The notes: a model not told the origin generated them from the letters alone. Positions 1 through 8,627 are shown, numbered from the stretch's first letter. The stretch: 64,000 nucleotides of DNA from CAZHNW01 sp942491575 (GCA_942491575.1 CALOBT010000025.1:2604001-2668000); one strand, 5' to 3'. Numbers and translations are program-made.

Positions 1-143
1 CGGTAAATATTTACACAGTCACACTTGAAGATTGGGATTTAACCCTTGATACAGGAGAGGGAGAATGGATTAAGGCAACATTTGTAGATACATCCATGAT
101 TGCCTCTGCTTTGGAAAATTGTAACATTGTTGAAAGTGAATAA
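1..143 (+). CDS. 3' end of an unknown gene (partial)
   Basis: An open frame enters from the left edge (first whole codon at base 3) and stops with TAA at 141-143. The 46 visible residues end ALENCNIVESE and have a natural composition of alternating acidic and hydrophobic residues. The antisense frame at 11-268 gives an arginine/serine-rich product that looks like a shadow. I do not recognise the family. The start lies outside the window, so length and function are unknown. Confidence 0.5.
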   Translation, partial: VNIYTVTLEDWDLTLDTGEGEWIKATFVDTSMIASALENCNIVESE

Positions 144-274
144 TTTCTAGACATCACCATTCCCCGGTATTTTCGACTGCATGGCAGTGTTAATTTATAA
201 AACATCTCCCCTCGTTGTTGCCTGTTATCCTTTTCATCCCACTGGTCATATTTGACCGTTATTTGCACATTTAT

Positions 275-421
275 TACATTTTTGTACCGCGCGCAGGCTT
301 TATTTTTCCGTTTTTAATAAATCTATCTCCCCGCCAGTGAAAAAAATACGGATTTTTGCCTGTTTCAGTTTCAATTGATACATTTTTGTATCATTTAATT
401 TATCCGTTACATTTTTGTACC
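275..421. promoter_or_regulatory. Three TACA-TTTT-TGTA palindromes upstream of amt
   Basis: The 12-base inverted repeat TACATTTTTGTA occurs at 275-286, 379-390 and 408-419. The middle copy extends to six-base arms (GATACA / TGTATC, 377-392), and the other two are followed by CCG or CCGG. They lie about 170 to 315 bases upstream of the sigma-54 promoter, the usual position for enhancer-binding-protein sites. The sequence does not match the enterobacterial NtrC consensus, so the regulator is inferred only by position. The rest of 144-589 shows no gene. Confidence 0.5.
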
Positions 422-589
422 GGATTATTAATATTATTCCTCTTCCTCCAGAATCGATCTCCGGTTTCCCTGAAGAGGATATAAACTTCCCCCGCTGATA
501 AGAACTGCTTCAAGGGTGAAAATTCTTTTTTTTCAATCCTGAGTCCAATGTTTATGCAAATTTATTTTTTTTCCACTTCTCCGCTGATT

Positions 590-606
590 TTGGCACAGAT
601 CCTGCG
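590..606 (+). promoter_or_regulatory. Sigma-54 (-24/-12) promoter of amt
   Basis: TTGGCACAGATCCTGCG carries GG at 592-593 and GC at 604-605 with exactly ten bases between them, fitting the TGGCAC-N5-TTGC consensus with one change in the TTGC half. Transcription would start near 617, leaving about 42 bases to the GTG start at 659. This supports the GTG start and excludes the ATG at 548, which lies upstream of the promoter. Confidence 0.7.
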
Positions 607-658
607 TTATATATGTCCATCATCGGAATTTGTAAAAAAATTAAAGGAGGACATACAA

Positions 659-1996
659 GTGTTATCACGAAAAAAAATAATTCTAACGGCACTTATGATG
701 ATATCCCTGGCTACTGCACTCTTCGCGGAAGAGGCCGCAGCTGAGGCGATAAAACCAATCAACGTTGTCTGGACCCTGCTTGCGGCGTTCCTGGTATTTT
801 TCATGCAGGCGGGCTTTGCCATGGTTGAAGTCGGTTTTACCCGGGCAAAAAATGCCGGTAATATCATCATGAAAAACCTGATGGATTTCTCCGTCGGATC
901 TATCGCCTTTTTCATTATAGGCTTTGGTCTCATGTATGGAGATTCAATTTCAGGTTTTCTGGGGGGAAGTAAGTTCATGCTTTCATCAGCAGACCCTTCC
1001 TCACCTGCAGGACTCTGGGAATATACCTACTGGCTTTTCCAGGCAGTATTTGCCGCCACGGCAGCCACAATAGTTTCAGGCGGAATGGCGGAAAGGACAA
1101 AGTTTACATCATACCTGATTTACAGTCTGGTAATAACTGCGGTAATCTACCCGATATCCGGTCACTGGATCTGGGGCGGGGGATGGCTTGCTAAACTCGG
1201 TTTCGTTGACTTTGCCGGCTCTACCGTTGTCCACAGTGTAGGCGGATGGGCAGCCCTCATGGGAGCCCTGGTTCTTGGACCCCGTATTGGCAAATATACC
1301 TCAGATGGTAAACCCAAGGCAATTCCGGGACACAATATTCCCCTGGCTTCACTCGGTGTATTTATCCTCTGGTTCGGATGGTTCGGTTTCAATGCCGGGA
1401 GTACAGTGGCGGGTGACAACCTCACCATTGGTTTTATCGCCCTGAATACGAACCTTGCAGCAGCTGCAGGGGCCATCGTTGCCATGTTTACGGTATGGAT
1501 CAAATCAGGCAAACCTGATGTTTCCATGAGCCTCAACGGCGCCCTGGCGGGACTGGTGGCAATTACTGCGGGCTGTGCTTCTGTTTCTCCCATGAATTCA
1601 ATTATCATCGGGGCAATTGCCGGCCTGTTAGTAGTACTCTCTGTTGAATTTATCGATTTCAAATTAAAAATCGATGACCCCGTTGGAGCAGTATCGGTTC
1701 ACGGTGTAGCAGGTGCAGTCGGTACCATCCTGGTTGGACTCTTTGCAGAGGCTAAATTTGCAGGGGCGGGCATCAATGGTCTCTTCTACGGGGGCGGCTT
1801 CAAGCTTCTCGGTGTACAGGCACTTGGTGCAGGGGCAATTCTCGTATGGGTTGTGGCAACCATGGGAATAATTTTCTTTATTATAAAGAAAACAGTTGGC
1901 CTCAGGGTATCACGGGAAGAGGAACTTCGCGGACTAGATATAGACGAACATGGAATGGAAGCATATCCTTCCTTCCAGATATTCAATTCTCAGTAG
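659..1996 (+). CDS. amt: Ammonium transporter (Amt/MEP/Rh family)
   Basis: Inner-membrane ammonium channel of about 445 residues, the normal Amt length. The start is GTG at 659, behind AAGGAGG at 644-650. From there the protein opens with a signal peptide (basic residues, hydrophobic core, LFAEEAAAEA), as in many Amt proteins. Eleven or so membrane segments follow. Both pore histidines are present: H192 in VVHSVGGW and H348 in SVHGVAGA. The C-terminal DEHGMEAY tail, which couples Amt subunits, is intact. It lies 10 bases before glnK, so the PII protein would control its gating. The sigma-54 promoter implies nitrogen-limitation control. Confidence 0.95.
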   Translation: MLSRKKIILTALMMISLATALFAEEAAAEAIKPINVVWTLLAAFLVFFMQAGFAMVEVGFTRAKNAGNIIMKNLMDFSVGSIAFFIIGFGLMYGDSISGFLGGSKFMLSSADPSSPAGLWEYTYWLFQAVFAATAATIVSGGMAERTKFTSYLIYSLVITAVIYPISGHWIWGGGWLAKLGFVDFAGSTVVHSVGGWAALMGALVLGPRIGKYTSDGKPKAIPGHNIPLASLGVFILWFGWFGFNAGSTVAGDNLTIGFIALNTNLAAAAGAIVAMFTVWIKSGKPDVSMSLNGALAGLVAITAGCASVSPMNSIIIGAIAGLLVVLSVEFIDFKLKIDDPVGAVSVHGVAGAVGTILVGLFAEAKFAGAGINGLFYGGGFKLLGVQALGAGAILVWVVATMGIIFFIIKKTVGLRVSREEELRGLDIDEHGMEAYPSFQIFNSQ

Positions 1997-2006
1997 GAGG
2001 TGATTC

Positions 2007-2348
2007 ATGAAATTGATAATAGCATATATTCAGCCGGAAAAACTCACTGATGTAAAAGAATCACTGCAGAAAGCAAACGTGGGGAAGATGTCAGTCACCA
2101 ACTCCCTGGGATGCGGACAGCAGGGGGGGTACCATGAAGTCTATCGGGGTGTTGACATTGATGTTAACCTGCTGAAAAAAGTCAGACTTGAGATAGCAGT
2201 CAATGACGATTTCGAACAGGAGACGGTAGACGCAATCATAGAAGGTTCCCGTACGGGAAATATCGGTGACGGGAAAATTTTCGTAGTCGACCTTCCACGG
2301 TGCATAAGGATTCGCACCGGTGAAGAGGGCGAGGAAGCAATAGGCTGA
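2007..2348 (+). CDS. glnK: PII nitrogen regulator (GlnK/GlnB type)
   Basis: A 113-residue PII signalling protein, full length for the family, which binds ATP/ADP and 2-oxoglutarate and blocks the Amt pore at low nitrogen demand. Conserved ligand residues are visible: G35, G37 and Q39 before the T-loop, GDGKIFV around residue 87, and RIRTGEE near the C-terminus. Aligned residue by residue with E. coli GlnB, position 51, the uridylylated tyrosine, is isoleucine (YRGVDIDV), while Y46 is kept. Uridylylation at the classical site is therefore impossible. RBS AGGAGGTG precedes the ATG, and the gene follows amt directly. Confidence 0.95.
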   Translation: MKLIIAYIQPEKLTDVKESLQKANVGKMSVTNSLGCGQQGGYHEVYRGVDIDVNLLKKVRLEIAVNDDFEQETVDAIIEGSRTGNIGDGKIFVVDLPRCIRIRTGEEGEEAIG

Positions 2349-2459
2349 TTATTACACTGATGTTAAAATGAAGCCAAAAAGGGGGGCCTGGAGGGTACAA
2401 AACTTTACAGGTCTCCCATAAAAATTATTTTGTATTAAAAGTTAGTTAAGGAGACAGCA

Positions 2460-3239
2460 ATGAAAAATTTTAGTAAAATTCTTTTAGTAATGACCATGAT
2501 GCTAGCTTCAGTCACGGTAATGTTTGCCGAAGACGCAAAGGCGAAAGATTCAGGACTTGGGCTAAGCCTCGGCATCAGCTACATGAGTGATTATCTCTGG
2601 AGAGGCGGCGACTGGTACGGCGGCGACGGGGCCTTTTTCCCGTCACTTTCATATGATGTTCTCGGATCGGGACTGACCCTTAGTGTATCCGCTGAGCTGG
2701 CAGAGGCATATATTTTTGACGGCACCGAAACTGCAGCAAGCGGTACAAATGTAAAGAACCTTCAGGCCACTGACTTTGGTCTCGATTATTCATGCCCCAT
2801 CGCCGATAAGGTCACCCTCGGCGCCGGTGTATGGTATTTTCTACTGTGGGACACGGATCTTTCATTTATGACATTTTCCGGTTCAGTGGCTCTGGATTTT
2901 CTGCCCCTGACTCCCACCCTCACCTATACCCATGACTACTATACCGATTCTGGTGACGGGAAGGATTTCTACATTCAGCTCGGGGGAAGTCACAGCTTCG
3001 ATCTGATGAAGGATGTTTCCCTCGGCCTTGGTGCCGTTATGGGATACTACTATGCTGAAAGCGTTGACCTTAAAGGTATCAGCGATATCGATCTCTCGGC
3101 GGAACTTTCAGTCACAAAGGGAATCGTTACCTACAGCGGCGGATTTCACTACGTGATTGTTCCTACGGAAGATTTTTACGGAACACCTAAGGACATTAAT
3201 AAATTTTATGCCACCTTTGGTGTTTCCTGTTCGATATAA
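2460..3239 (+). CDS. Exported outer-membrane beta-barrel protein, TorF-like
   Basis: A 259-residue protein with a clear signal peptide (MKNFSKILL..., cleavage near MFAEDAKA) followed by alternating amphipathic strands with glycine and aromatic residues, typical of a small outer-membrane barrel. The early segment SYMSDYLWRGG resembles the opening strand of the TIGR02001/TorF putative porin family. RBS AAGGAGA is 7 bases upstream. It follows glnK by 111 bases, and a strong terminator lies after it, so it may be read through from the nitrogen-controlled promoter. Substrate is unknown. Confidence 0.6.
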   Translation: MKNFSKILLVMTMMLASVTVMFAEDAKAKDSGLGLSLGISYMSDYLWRGGDWYGGDGAFFPSLSYDVLGSGLTLSVSAELAEAYIFDGTETAASGTNVKNLQATDFGLDYSCPIADKVTLGAGVWYFLLWDTDLSFMTFSGSVALDFLPLTPTLTYTHDYYTDSGDGKDFYIQLGGSHSFDLMKDVSLGLGAVMGYYYAESVDLKGISDIDLSAELSVTKGIVTYSGGFHYVIVPTEDFYGTPKDINKFYATFGVSCSI

Positions 3240-3260
3240 GTAGAGCCTCTATAATCTGAT

Positions 3261-3294
3261 AAAATACCCGGCATTGCTGTGCCGGGTATTTTTC
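3261..3294. terminator. Rho-independent terminator, probably bidirectional
   Basis: The arms AAAATACCCGGCA (3261-3273) and TGCCGGGTATTTTT (3280-3293) pair perfectly around TTGCTG or a similar loop, with a T-run on one strand and an A-run on the other. It sits between the convergent barrel gene and hypA and can serve both. Confidence 0.85.
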
Positions 3295-3333
3295 TCTCTG
3301 AATAAATTACAGGTACTGCCTCTGAATCCCGAT

Positions 3334-3675
3334 TCAGCAGGCGATAATTTCCTTGATGTTGAATTCTTTTCCGCTTAATAACTCCCAGTTTTCACGTCCG
3401 CAGTCCGGGCACTCTTTATTGTTTTCAATAAGATTAAACACCTTATTGCATTTTTGACAAATAGCATTACCCGGCAATATCTCAATTTCCAATTTGGTCT
3501 CCTGCAATAAAGTACCATCCACTGCAGCCGGGTAACAATCTTTAATATATTTCGGAATCATCGATGAGAGTTCACCTATCTGGAGAACCAGTGTATCGAT
3601 TTTTGTTACTCCATTTTGTTTTGCGAAATTTTCAACATTCTTAACAACTTCAATTACGACGCCTAATTCATGCAA
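3334..3675 (-). CDS. hypA: Nickel metallochaperone HypA
   Basis: A 113-residue HypA, normal length. It delivers nickel, together with HypB, to [NiFe]-hydrogenase or other nickel enzymes. The nickel-binding N-terminus MHE is present, and the zinc site is formed by CQKC (about residues 73-76) and CPDC (about 89-92). The start codon is TTG at 3675, which places histidine at position 2 as required, and GAGGTG lies just upstream. Last gene of the minus-strand hypB/flavoprotein/hypA group; a terminator-like hairpin precedes it. No hydrogenase gene is visible in the window. Confidence 0.92.
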   Translation of the reverse strand: MHELGVVIEVVKNVENFAKQNGVTKIDTLVLQIGELSSMIPKYIKDCYPAAVDGTLLQETKLEIEILPGNAICQKCNKVFNLIENNKECPDCGRENWELLSGKEFNIKEIIAC

Positions 3676-3702
3676 AGCAACTCACCTCTTATGGTTAAGT
3701 TT

Positions 3703-3739
3703 AAAAGACGGGGCACCCCGCATACCCCCGTCTTTTTTT
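3703..3739. terminator. Terminator-like hairpin between the flavoprotein gene and hypA
   Basis: AAAAGACGGGG (3703-3713) pairs perfectly with CCCCGTCTTTT (3726-3736) around a 12-base loop. Read on the minus strand it ends in TTTT, and on the plus strand in seven Ts. It lies inside the apparent operon and would reduce hypA transcription relative to the upstream genes, or act as an RNA-processing boundary. Confidence 0.7.
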
Positions 3740-3759
3740 CTGGAATTCGTTAATTTCTC

Positions 3760-6459
3760 TTATTCTCCCTTTTCACCGGAAAAGATTGATTGCAGCAATT
3801 TAACCGGTTTTTTGACCGCTATTCTCACCTTACGTTTTAACACGTATTTAATAACCGCCGGTTTCATATCCAGGAGATCCAGACCCTCTGCGTCATATTT
3901 TCTGACAAGAGAAATGGCATCGAACTTGCATTTCGTAGTGCATGCTCCGCACCCTACGCACATGAATTCATCTGCAACCGTTGCGCCGCAGCCAAGACAG
4001 CGCTCCGTTTCCTTCTGAACCTGCTCTTTTGTAAAGGTGGTACGCAGATCCTTGAAAGTTACTTTAGATTTATTCCCGTCGACATGTTCTGTTTTCTGCC
4101 TTTGCTGCCGATCGTATCCTTCAAGGTCAAGGTTTTCCTTATCAAATGATTGATAGTCCCTTCTGATACGGCCCAGTGTCAGGCTCTGCCCCGGCTGAAC
4201 ATAGCGATGAATTGAAATGGCACCTTCCTTACCCATGGCTATGGCATCAATGGCAAACCTGGGACCAGTCAGGGCATCGCCACCTACGAATACATCCGGT
4301 TCTCCTGTTTGATAAGTAACAGAATCTGCAATAATTGTCTTGTTTGTATTCAATTCCATTTTACTCTCTGCAATAAGGTTACCCCAATCTATTGCCTGAC
4401 CTACTGAAATCAATACGTTGTCCGCTTCAACGATCTTTGTTACGCTATCATCAAAGACAGGGTTAAATTTGCCCTCTGCATCAAATACGGAAATACATTT
4501 TTTAAATTCTACACCGGTAACACGACCATTTTCGGCAACTATCCGATTTGGACCCCAGGAATTGTTAATGGCAATTTCTTCAGCCGCAGCCTCTTCAATT
4601 TCTTCTTCGAGGGCAGGCATTTGTTCACGGTTTTCAAGACAGAACATATCAACCTTTGCAGCACCGACTCTTGTTGCGGTTCTTGCCACGTCAATAGCCA
4701 CGTTGCCGCCGCCGATTACCACTACTTTCCCGTCGAGTTTGATATCTTCACCCAGGTTAACATTGCGCAGAAAATCGACACCGGTGATTACTCCCCGTGC
4801 ATCTTCACCCTCGATACCGAGGTTTCTGCCCCCCTGGGCACCGATGGCAAGATAGAATGCTTCGAATCCCTGGCCCCTTAAGTCATTAAGGCTTATATCT
4901 TTACCAACTTCCACCCCTGTCTTGAACTCAACACCCATTTCCTTTAAAATATCTATTTCAGCATTGACTACATCTTTTTCAAGTCTGAAAGAGGGGATGC
5001 CCAGTGTCAGCATACCACCAAGGGCTTTCTGTTTTTCGAATACCGAAACCTTATAGCCGTCAACTGCCAGGTAGTATGCACAGGAAAGTCCTGCAGGGCC
5101 TGCCCCCACCACGGCAATTTTTTTTCCATATTCATGTTTCTTTCCAGGAATAAAACGAATTTCCGCGTTCAACTCCTGCTCGGCAATGAATTTCTTGATG
5201 TCATCAATTGCAATGGGATCATCAACATCCCCCCTTGTACAGGCTGACTCACACTTTCTCGGGCATATGCGTCCGCATACCGCCGGGAAGGGGTTTTCTT
5301 CTTTAATCAGCTCAAGTGCTTCTGTATATCTCCCCTGGGATGCCAGCTTGATGTAGCCCTGAACGCCAATATGAGCGGGACATTCCGCCTTACAGGGACT
5401 GGTACCGGTATCAACAACAACTTCCCGGTTAATGCGGTAATCGGGATTCCATTTATCGGGCCCCCACTCTGTATCGTAGGGAAGGTCTCTTTTCTTTTCA
5501 GGAAGAGGTTTTTTTGTACAGATCTTTTGTCCAAGCTTTAAAGCGTTAGTGGGGCAGTTTTCAACACATTCTCCGCAGCCCACACACTTGTCATTGTCTA
5601 CTTTTGAAATATAGTTTGAACGTACCATATCGGGATTTGTCCACATCTCAGCAAGTCTCATGGCAAAACAACCGCACCCACAGCAGTTACATATTGCATG
5701 TGTTTTACCGGGACCATCCGTATTCGGTATCGAATGCATCAAACCGTTATCTTCGGCTTTCTTAATAATTTCAAAAGCCTCTTCACGGCTGATTTCACGG
5801 CCTCTCCCCGTACGGATATAATACTCAGCGGCATGTCCCATCTGGATACACATATCTTCCTTCAGGTGACCACATCCTTCCCCCATGACCTCCCTGGAGG
5901 TACGGCAGGAACAATCCGAAACCGAAAAAAGATCATTCTCATTAAGATATTTGGAAACTTCCTCGTAAGATGCTCTTCTTGTTTCCCCCTCTATGGATTG
6001 TTCGATGGGAATAACACGCATAGGACCTATACCAACCGGAAAATTACCGGCTCCCAGGGGTCCCCTTCTTTTTCCATAGGCATCGAAGGCCTCGGCAATT
6101 TGCGGATACTTCTTAACATTTTCCCTGTTGTTTACCATCATCTCCATATGGCCCGGGACCCAGATGTCATGCCAGTATTTATCAACACCATCGATTTTAT
6201 TTACAAAGGCAACACCATCAACTGCCAGCTTCCACAGTAGTTTCTCTGTTTCCTCCACAGATTTACCGCACAGGGGCGCAACCTCTGCGGCACTCATCGG
6301 TTCACGCAGTTTCAGGCAAAGTGCTGCTTCTGCCATTTCTTCTGTAACTACAGGTTCCAGAATTTTATATTCCGGAAATTCCGGTTTTATTTCGTCTCTT
6401 GCACCACGCTTTGTCCTGCTGATTTTATTTGCTAGATCCAATACTTTTTCTTTAACCAT
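3760..6459 (-). CDS. Multi-[4Fe-4S] FAD/NAD(P) oxidoreductase, GltD-like
   Basis: An 899-residue cytoplasmic flavoprotein. Residues 35-95 look like a winged-helix-type domain. A cysteine cluster follows (SDCSCRTS about 181, C196, C204, CNCCGCGC about 257-264), then a ferredoxin motif CVGCGECVENCP (292-302). Residues 356-430 match the GltD N-terminal Fe-S domain (CKAEC, CGRICPRKCESAC). The FAD site is VVGAGPAGLSC (450-460), the NAD(P) site VVVIGGGNVAIDVA (579-592), the GD motif is GGDAL (726-730), and a C-terminal ferredoxin motif CVGCGACTTKC is at 834-844. Such a layout suggests electron transfer between ferredoxin-type carriers and NAD(P)H. The partner is unknown, and the position between hypB and hypA suggests a link to a nickel enzyme. 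Confidence 0.8.
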   Translation of the reverse strand: MVKEKVLDLANKISRTKRGARDEIKPEFPEYKILEPVVTEEMAEAALCLKLREPMSAAEVAPLCGKSVEETEKLLWKLAVDGVAFVNKIDGVDKYWHDIWVPGHMEMMVNNRENVKKYPQIAEAFDAYGKRRGPLGAGNFPVGIGPMRVIPIEQSIEGETRRASYEEVSKYLNENDLFSVSDCSCRTSREVMGEGCGHLKEDMCIQMGHAAEYYIRTGRGREISREEAFEIIKKAEDNGLMHSIPNTDGPGKTHAICNCCGCGCFAMRLAEMWTNPDMVRSNYISKVDNDKCVGCGECVENCPTNALKLGQKICTKKPLPEKKRDLPYDTEWGPDKWNPDYRINREVVVDTGTSPCKAECPAHIGVQGYIKLASQGRYTEALELIKEENPFPAVCGRICPRKCESACTRGDVDDPIAIDDIKKFIAEQELNAEIRFIPGKKHEYGKKIAVVGAGPAGLSCAYYLAVDGYKVSVFEKQKALGGMLTLGIPSFRLEKDVVNAEIDILKEMGVEFKTGVEVGKDISLNDLRGQGFEAFYLAIGAQGGRNLGIEGEDARGVITGVDFLRNVNLGEDIKLDGKVVVIGGGNVAIDVARTATRVGAAKVDMFCLENREQMPALEEEIEEAAAEEIAINNSWGPNRIVAENGRVTGVEFKKCISVFDAEGKFNPVFDDSVTKIVEADNVLISVGQAIDWGNLIAESKMELNTNKTIIADSVTYQTGEPDVFVGGDALTGPRFAIDAIAMGKEGAISIHRYVQPGQSLTLGRIRRDYQSFDKENLDLEGYDRQQRQKTEHVDGNKSKVTFKDLRTTFTKEQVQKETERCLGCGATVADEFMCVGCGACTTKCKFDAISLVRKYDAEGLDLLDMKPAVIKYVLKRKVRIAVKKPVKLLQSIFSGEKGE

Positions 6460-6493
6460 TTATATTACCTCATTGAATAAGTTTCACTATCTG

Positions 6494-7165
6494 CTATTTT
6501 TCATTCCAGTTTTTGACTTCCGTGCGTACCCAGTTGGCCCACTCATCGATTCCCTCGCCAGTTTTAGCAGAGATGGGAATAACCTTGATACTGGGATTCA
6601 ATTTTTTTACACGCTCTTCGACTGCCTCAAGATCAAAATCAAAAATTTCTATTGCATCCATCTTGTTGATGAGTAAAACATCCACAATTGAAAACATTAA
6701 AGGATATTTCAGAGGCTTATCATCTCCCTCCGGCACACTCAGAATCATGGCATTTTTCGAAGCACCGGTATCAAATTCCGCCGGACACACCAGGTTGCCT
6801 ACATTTTCCAGGATGGCGAAATCGACTCCTTCCGTTCCCAATCCTGTCAGGCCCTGTTTAGTCATATCCGCGTCGAGATGGCACATCCCTCCTGTATGCA
6901 ATTGAATTACCCTTGTACCCGTCTGCGCAACAGTATGGGCATCGACATCTGAGTCGATATCAGCTTCCAGAACAGCAATATTCATTTCATCTTTTAGAGC
7001 TTCAATTGTCCGTATAACAGTTGTAGTTTTGCCGGACCCCGGTGATGACATCAAATTCAGAAGAAAAGTCTTATCTTTTTTTAATTCTTCCCTGAGCAGA
7101 TCCGCCTGTCGATCATTGTCTTCGAAAACACTCTGTTTGATCTCAAGAACTTTATATATATCCAT
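6494..7165 (-). CDS. hypB: Nickel-inserting GTPase HypB
   Basis: A 223-residue SIMIBI-class GTPase that supplies nickel with HypA. The P-loop is SSPGSGKTT (40-48), with VLEADIDSD following. The metal/dimer motif GGMCHLDA and the ENVGNLVCPAEFD motif are intact, as is NKMD for guanine recognition. The N-terminal histidine-rich or CxxCGC nickel-storage sequence of E. coli HypB is missing, so it is the short type that depends on HypA. RBS GGAGAAG lies about 8 bases before the ATG. First gene of the minus-strand group, 34 bases before the flavoprotein gene. Confidence 0.95.
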   Translation of the reverse strand: MDIYKVLEIKQSVFEDNDRQADLLREELKKDKTFLLNLMSSPGSGKTTTVIRTIEALKDEMNIAVLEADIDSDVDAHTVAQTGTRVIQLHTGGMCHLDADMTKQGLTGLGTEGVDFAILENVGNLVCPAEFDTGASKNAMILSVPEGDDKPLKYPLMFSIVDVLLINKMDAIEIFDFDLEAVEERVKKLNPSIKVIPISAKTGEGIDEWANWVRTEVKNWNEK

Positions 7166-7350
7166 GTCGCATCTTCTCCATTCCCGTTAAAAGTTTTGCA
7201 GCATTTAATTTATATTCGAAAATTTTTATTTATAATCTTAATTAACTAAAACCAGATTTGAATAATATCCAAAGTCTTCGGCCTTTATTTATGTGATCTC
7301 AATTAAACTAACCAATAAAAATAAAAAACTCAAAAAACTGACAAATGTAA

Positions 7351-7395
7351 ATAGGGGAAATTCTATTTTATTATATAGGGGAATTCTCCTATATA
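7351..7395. promoter_or_regulatory. Operator-like palindromes upstream of hypB
   Basis: At 7372-7395 the left half TATATAGGGGAA and right half TTCTCCTATATA are complementary at 11 of 12 positions. Just before it, ATAGGGGAAATTCTAT (7351-7366) is a second, weaker copy of the same pattern. Their position about 180 to 210 bases upstream of the hypB start suggests repressor sites. No NikR-type or other known consensus is recognised. Confidence 0.4.
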
Positions 7396-7930
7396 AACAG
7401 GGGTTATATGTATTTTTAATTGCATAGATGAAATTAAGAGAAAGGAAGTTTATAAATAGTTAGTTGCACTTACCAAACAGAGTCCGGGTATTTCAGGAAA
7501 TGTTCATCGCCATTATCCGGCACATGAGTCAGGCCTGTTATTAACTGCGCTAAACACAACCTGAACATCTGATCAAGTTTCAAAATGCTGGAATGCCTTC
7601 ACGGGCTGTATTCAGTTTGTCGAAATGAACCAACCGTGGAGTTAAATCATTGAAATAAAACTCATGGCATGCAGGGCTTTTTAAAATTTGCAATTCTAAT
7701 CCCAACTAACAGATTTTTATAAGTTTTATAATATCTTACATTTTGGTTATATAGGATAACTTTCTTATATATGAAAATTTAATTGAATTTTATAAGATAT
7801 CCAATCCAATAGCCACATCACCATATAATGGAGTCAATATAAACAAGCTTAAGAAATTCCATCAGGATTAAAGTTTACTATCTCGGGTACGTTAGGCTGT
7901 TTTTAAGTTTTAGTATTTTAATCTCTTCAG

Positions 7931-7961
7931 GCTCTGAGCATCCACCGTAGGGGCTCAGAGT
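7931..7961. repeat. CTCTGAGC hairpin
   Basis: CTCTGAGC (7932-7939) and GCTCAGAG (7953-7960) pair across a 13-base loop. The arm resembles the GGCTCTGA core of the repeat family found at 16605, 26937, 27181 and 34151-34450. Confidence 0.4.
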
Positions 7962-8068
7962 AGCATGATTTTTTCATTTAAAAATTCCTTTTCGTCTTGC
8001 CCATTTAATTCGGCTGAAGTATACCGGTTATTATAAACTTTATAACAACAGATCGCAGGCTTGACCAT

Positions 8069-8557
8069 ATGTCACAGATACATTACCGCTATATATCACT
8101 GGAAGAAACAGTAGAACGCTCCCCATACATTGTGGTTGCGCAAAAGGTGGAGCCCTTTGTCGCCATCGAAAAAATCAATACCGAAAATATATTTCAGGAA
8201 GCATTGGAGAAAAATCTTCCCCCCTATGATAAAGTTATCCATCTATTTTATGTGGTTGAAATTCTAAAGGATAAGAATGAACATATCAGCAAAGGTATGA
8301 TAAAGGTTTCAGAGGCGCACTTCAGGTCATCACTGAAAATTCACCGGGACTACTATCAAAAGGGCCTCGCCCGGTCCCCTGAATATGAGGCCTGTAATCC
8401 TGAATTTAACCTTTATGATGCGGATGAAGTCATTCTCTTTCTCCGCCATGACGAAGAACTTGCATATGCCTTCGAATTATCCTATGAATCAATTGAAAGA
8501 AAAAAGGATATCAAAAAACTGATCAGGCAGAACAAAAAAAAAATTCCCGGAGATTAA
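8069..8557 (+). CDS. Hypothetical protein, 162 residues
   Basis: A soluble, charged protein with no signal peptide and a lysine-rich C-terminus (IKKLIRQNKKKIPGD). Middle residues form plausible beta strands (KVIHLFYVVEIL, EVILFLRHDEELAYAFEL). Codon use and composition look native, so it is probably a real gene although no strong RBS is visible before the ATG. No family recognised. It stands alone between the hyp group and a minus-strand exported protein. Confidence 0.55.
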   Translation: MSQIHYRYISLEETVERSPYIVVAQKVEPFVAIEKINTENIFQEALEKNLPPYDKVIHLFYVVEILKDKNEHISKGMIKVSEAHFRSSLKIHRDYYQKGLARSPEYEACNPEFNLYDADEVILFLRHDEELAYAFELSYESIERKKDIKKLIRQNKKKIPGD

Positions 8558-8627
8558 ATTGTTAACCCTGCTTCAAATCCCTCCCCCAATAATCCAGAAT
8601 GAGCCCTATTTAAAATCGCCGGAGATG

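Larger units (their letters stand above)
7166..8068. other. Long AT-rich intergenic region upstream of hypB
   Basis: About 900 bases with no convincing intact gene. It holds two nested palindromes (see 7351-7395), a hairpin (7931-7961), and on the minus strand a stop-bounded frame at 7470-7598 (42 codons, ending GLTHVPDNGDEHFLKYPDSVW without an obvious start and RBS). That frame has a protein-like composition and may be a decayed gene end. Confidence 0.4.

Noticed and set aside
11..268. 85-codon minus-strand gene at the left edge
   Set aside because: Composition is unnatural and it is antisense to the protein-like plus-strand end at 1-143.
548..658. N-terminal extension of Amt from ATG 548
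   Set aside because: It lies upstream of the sigma-54 promoter and its -12 element, has no RBS, and would bury the signal peptide.
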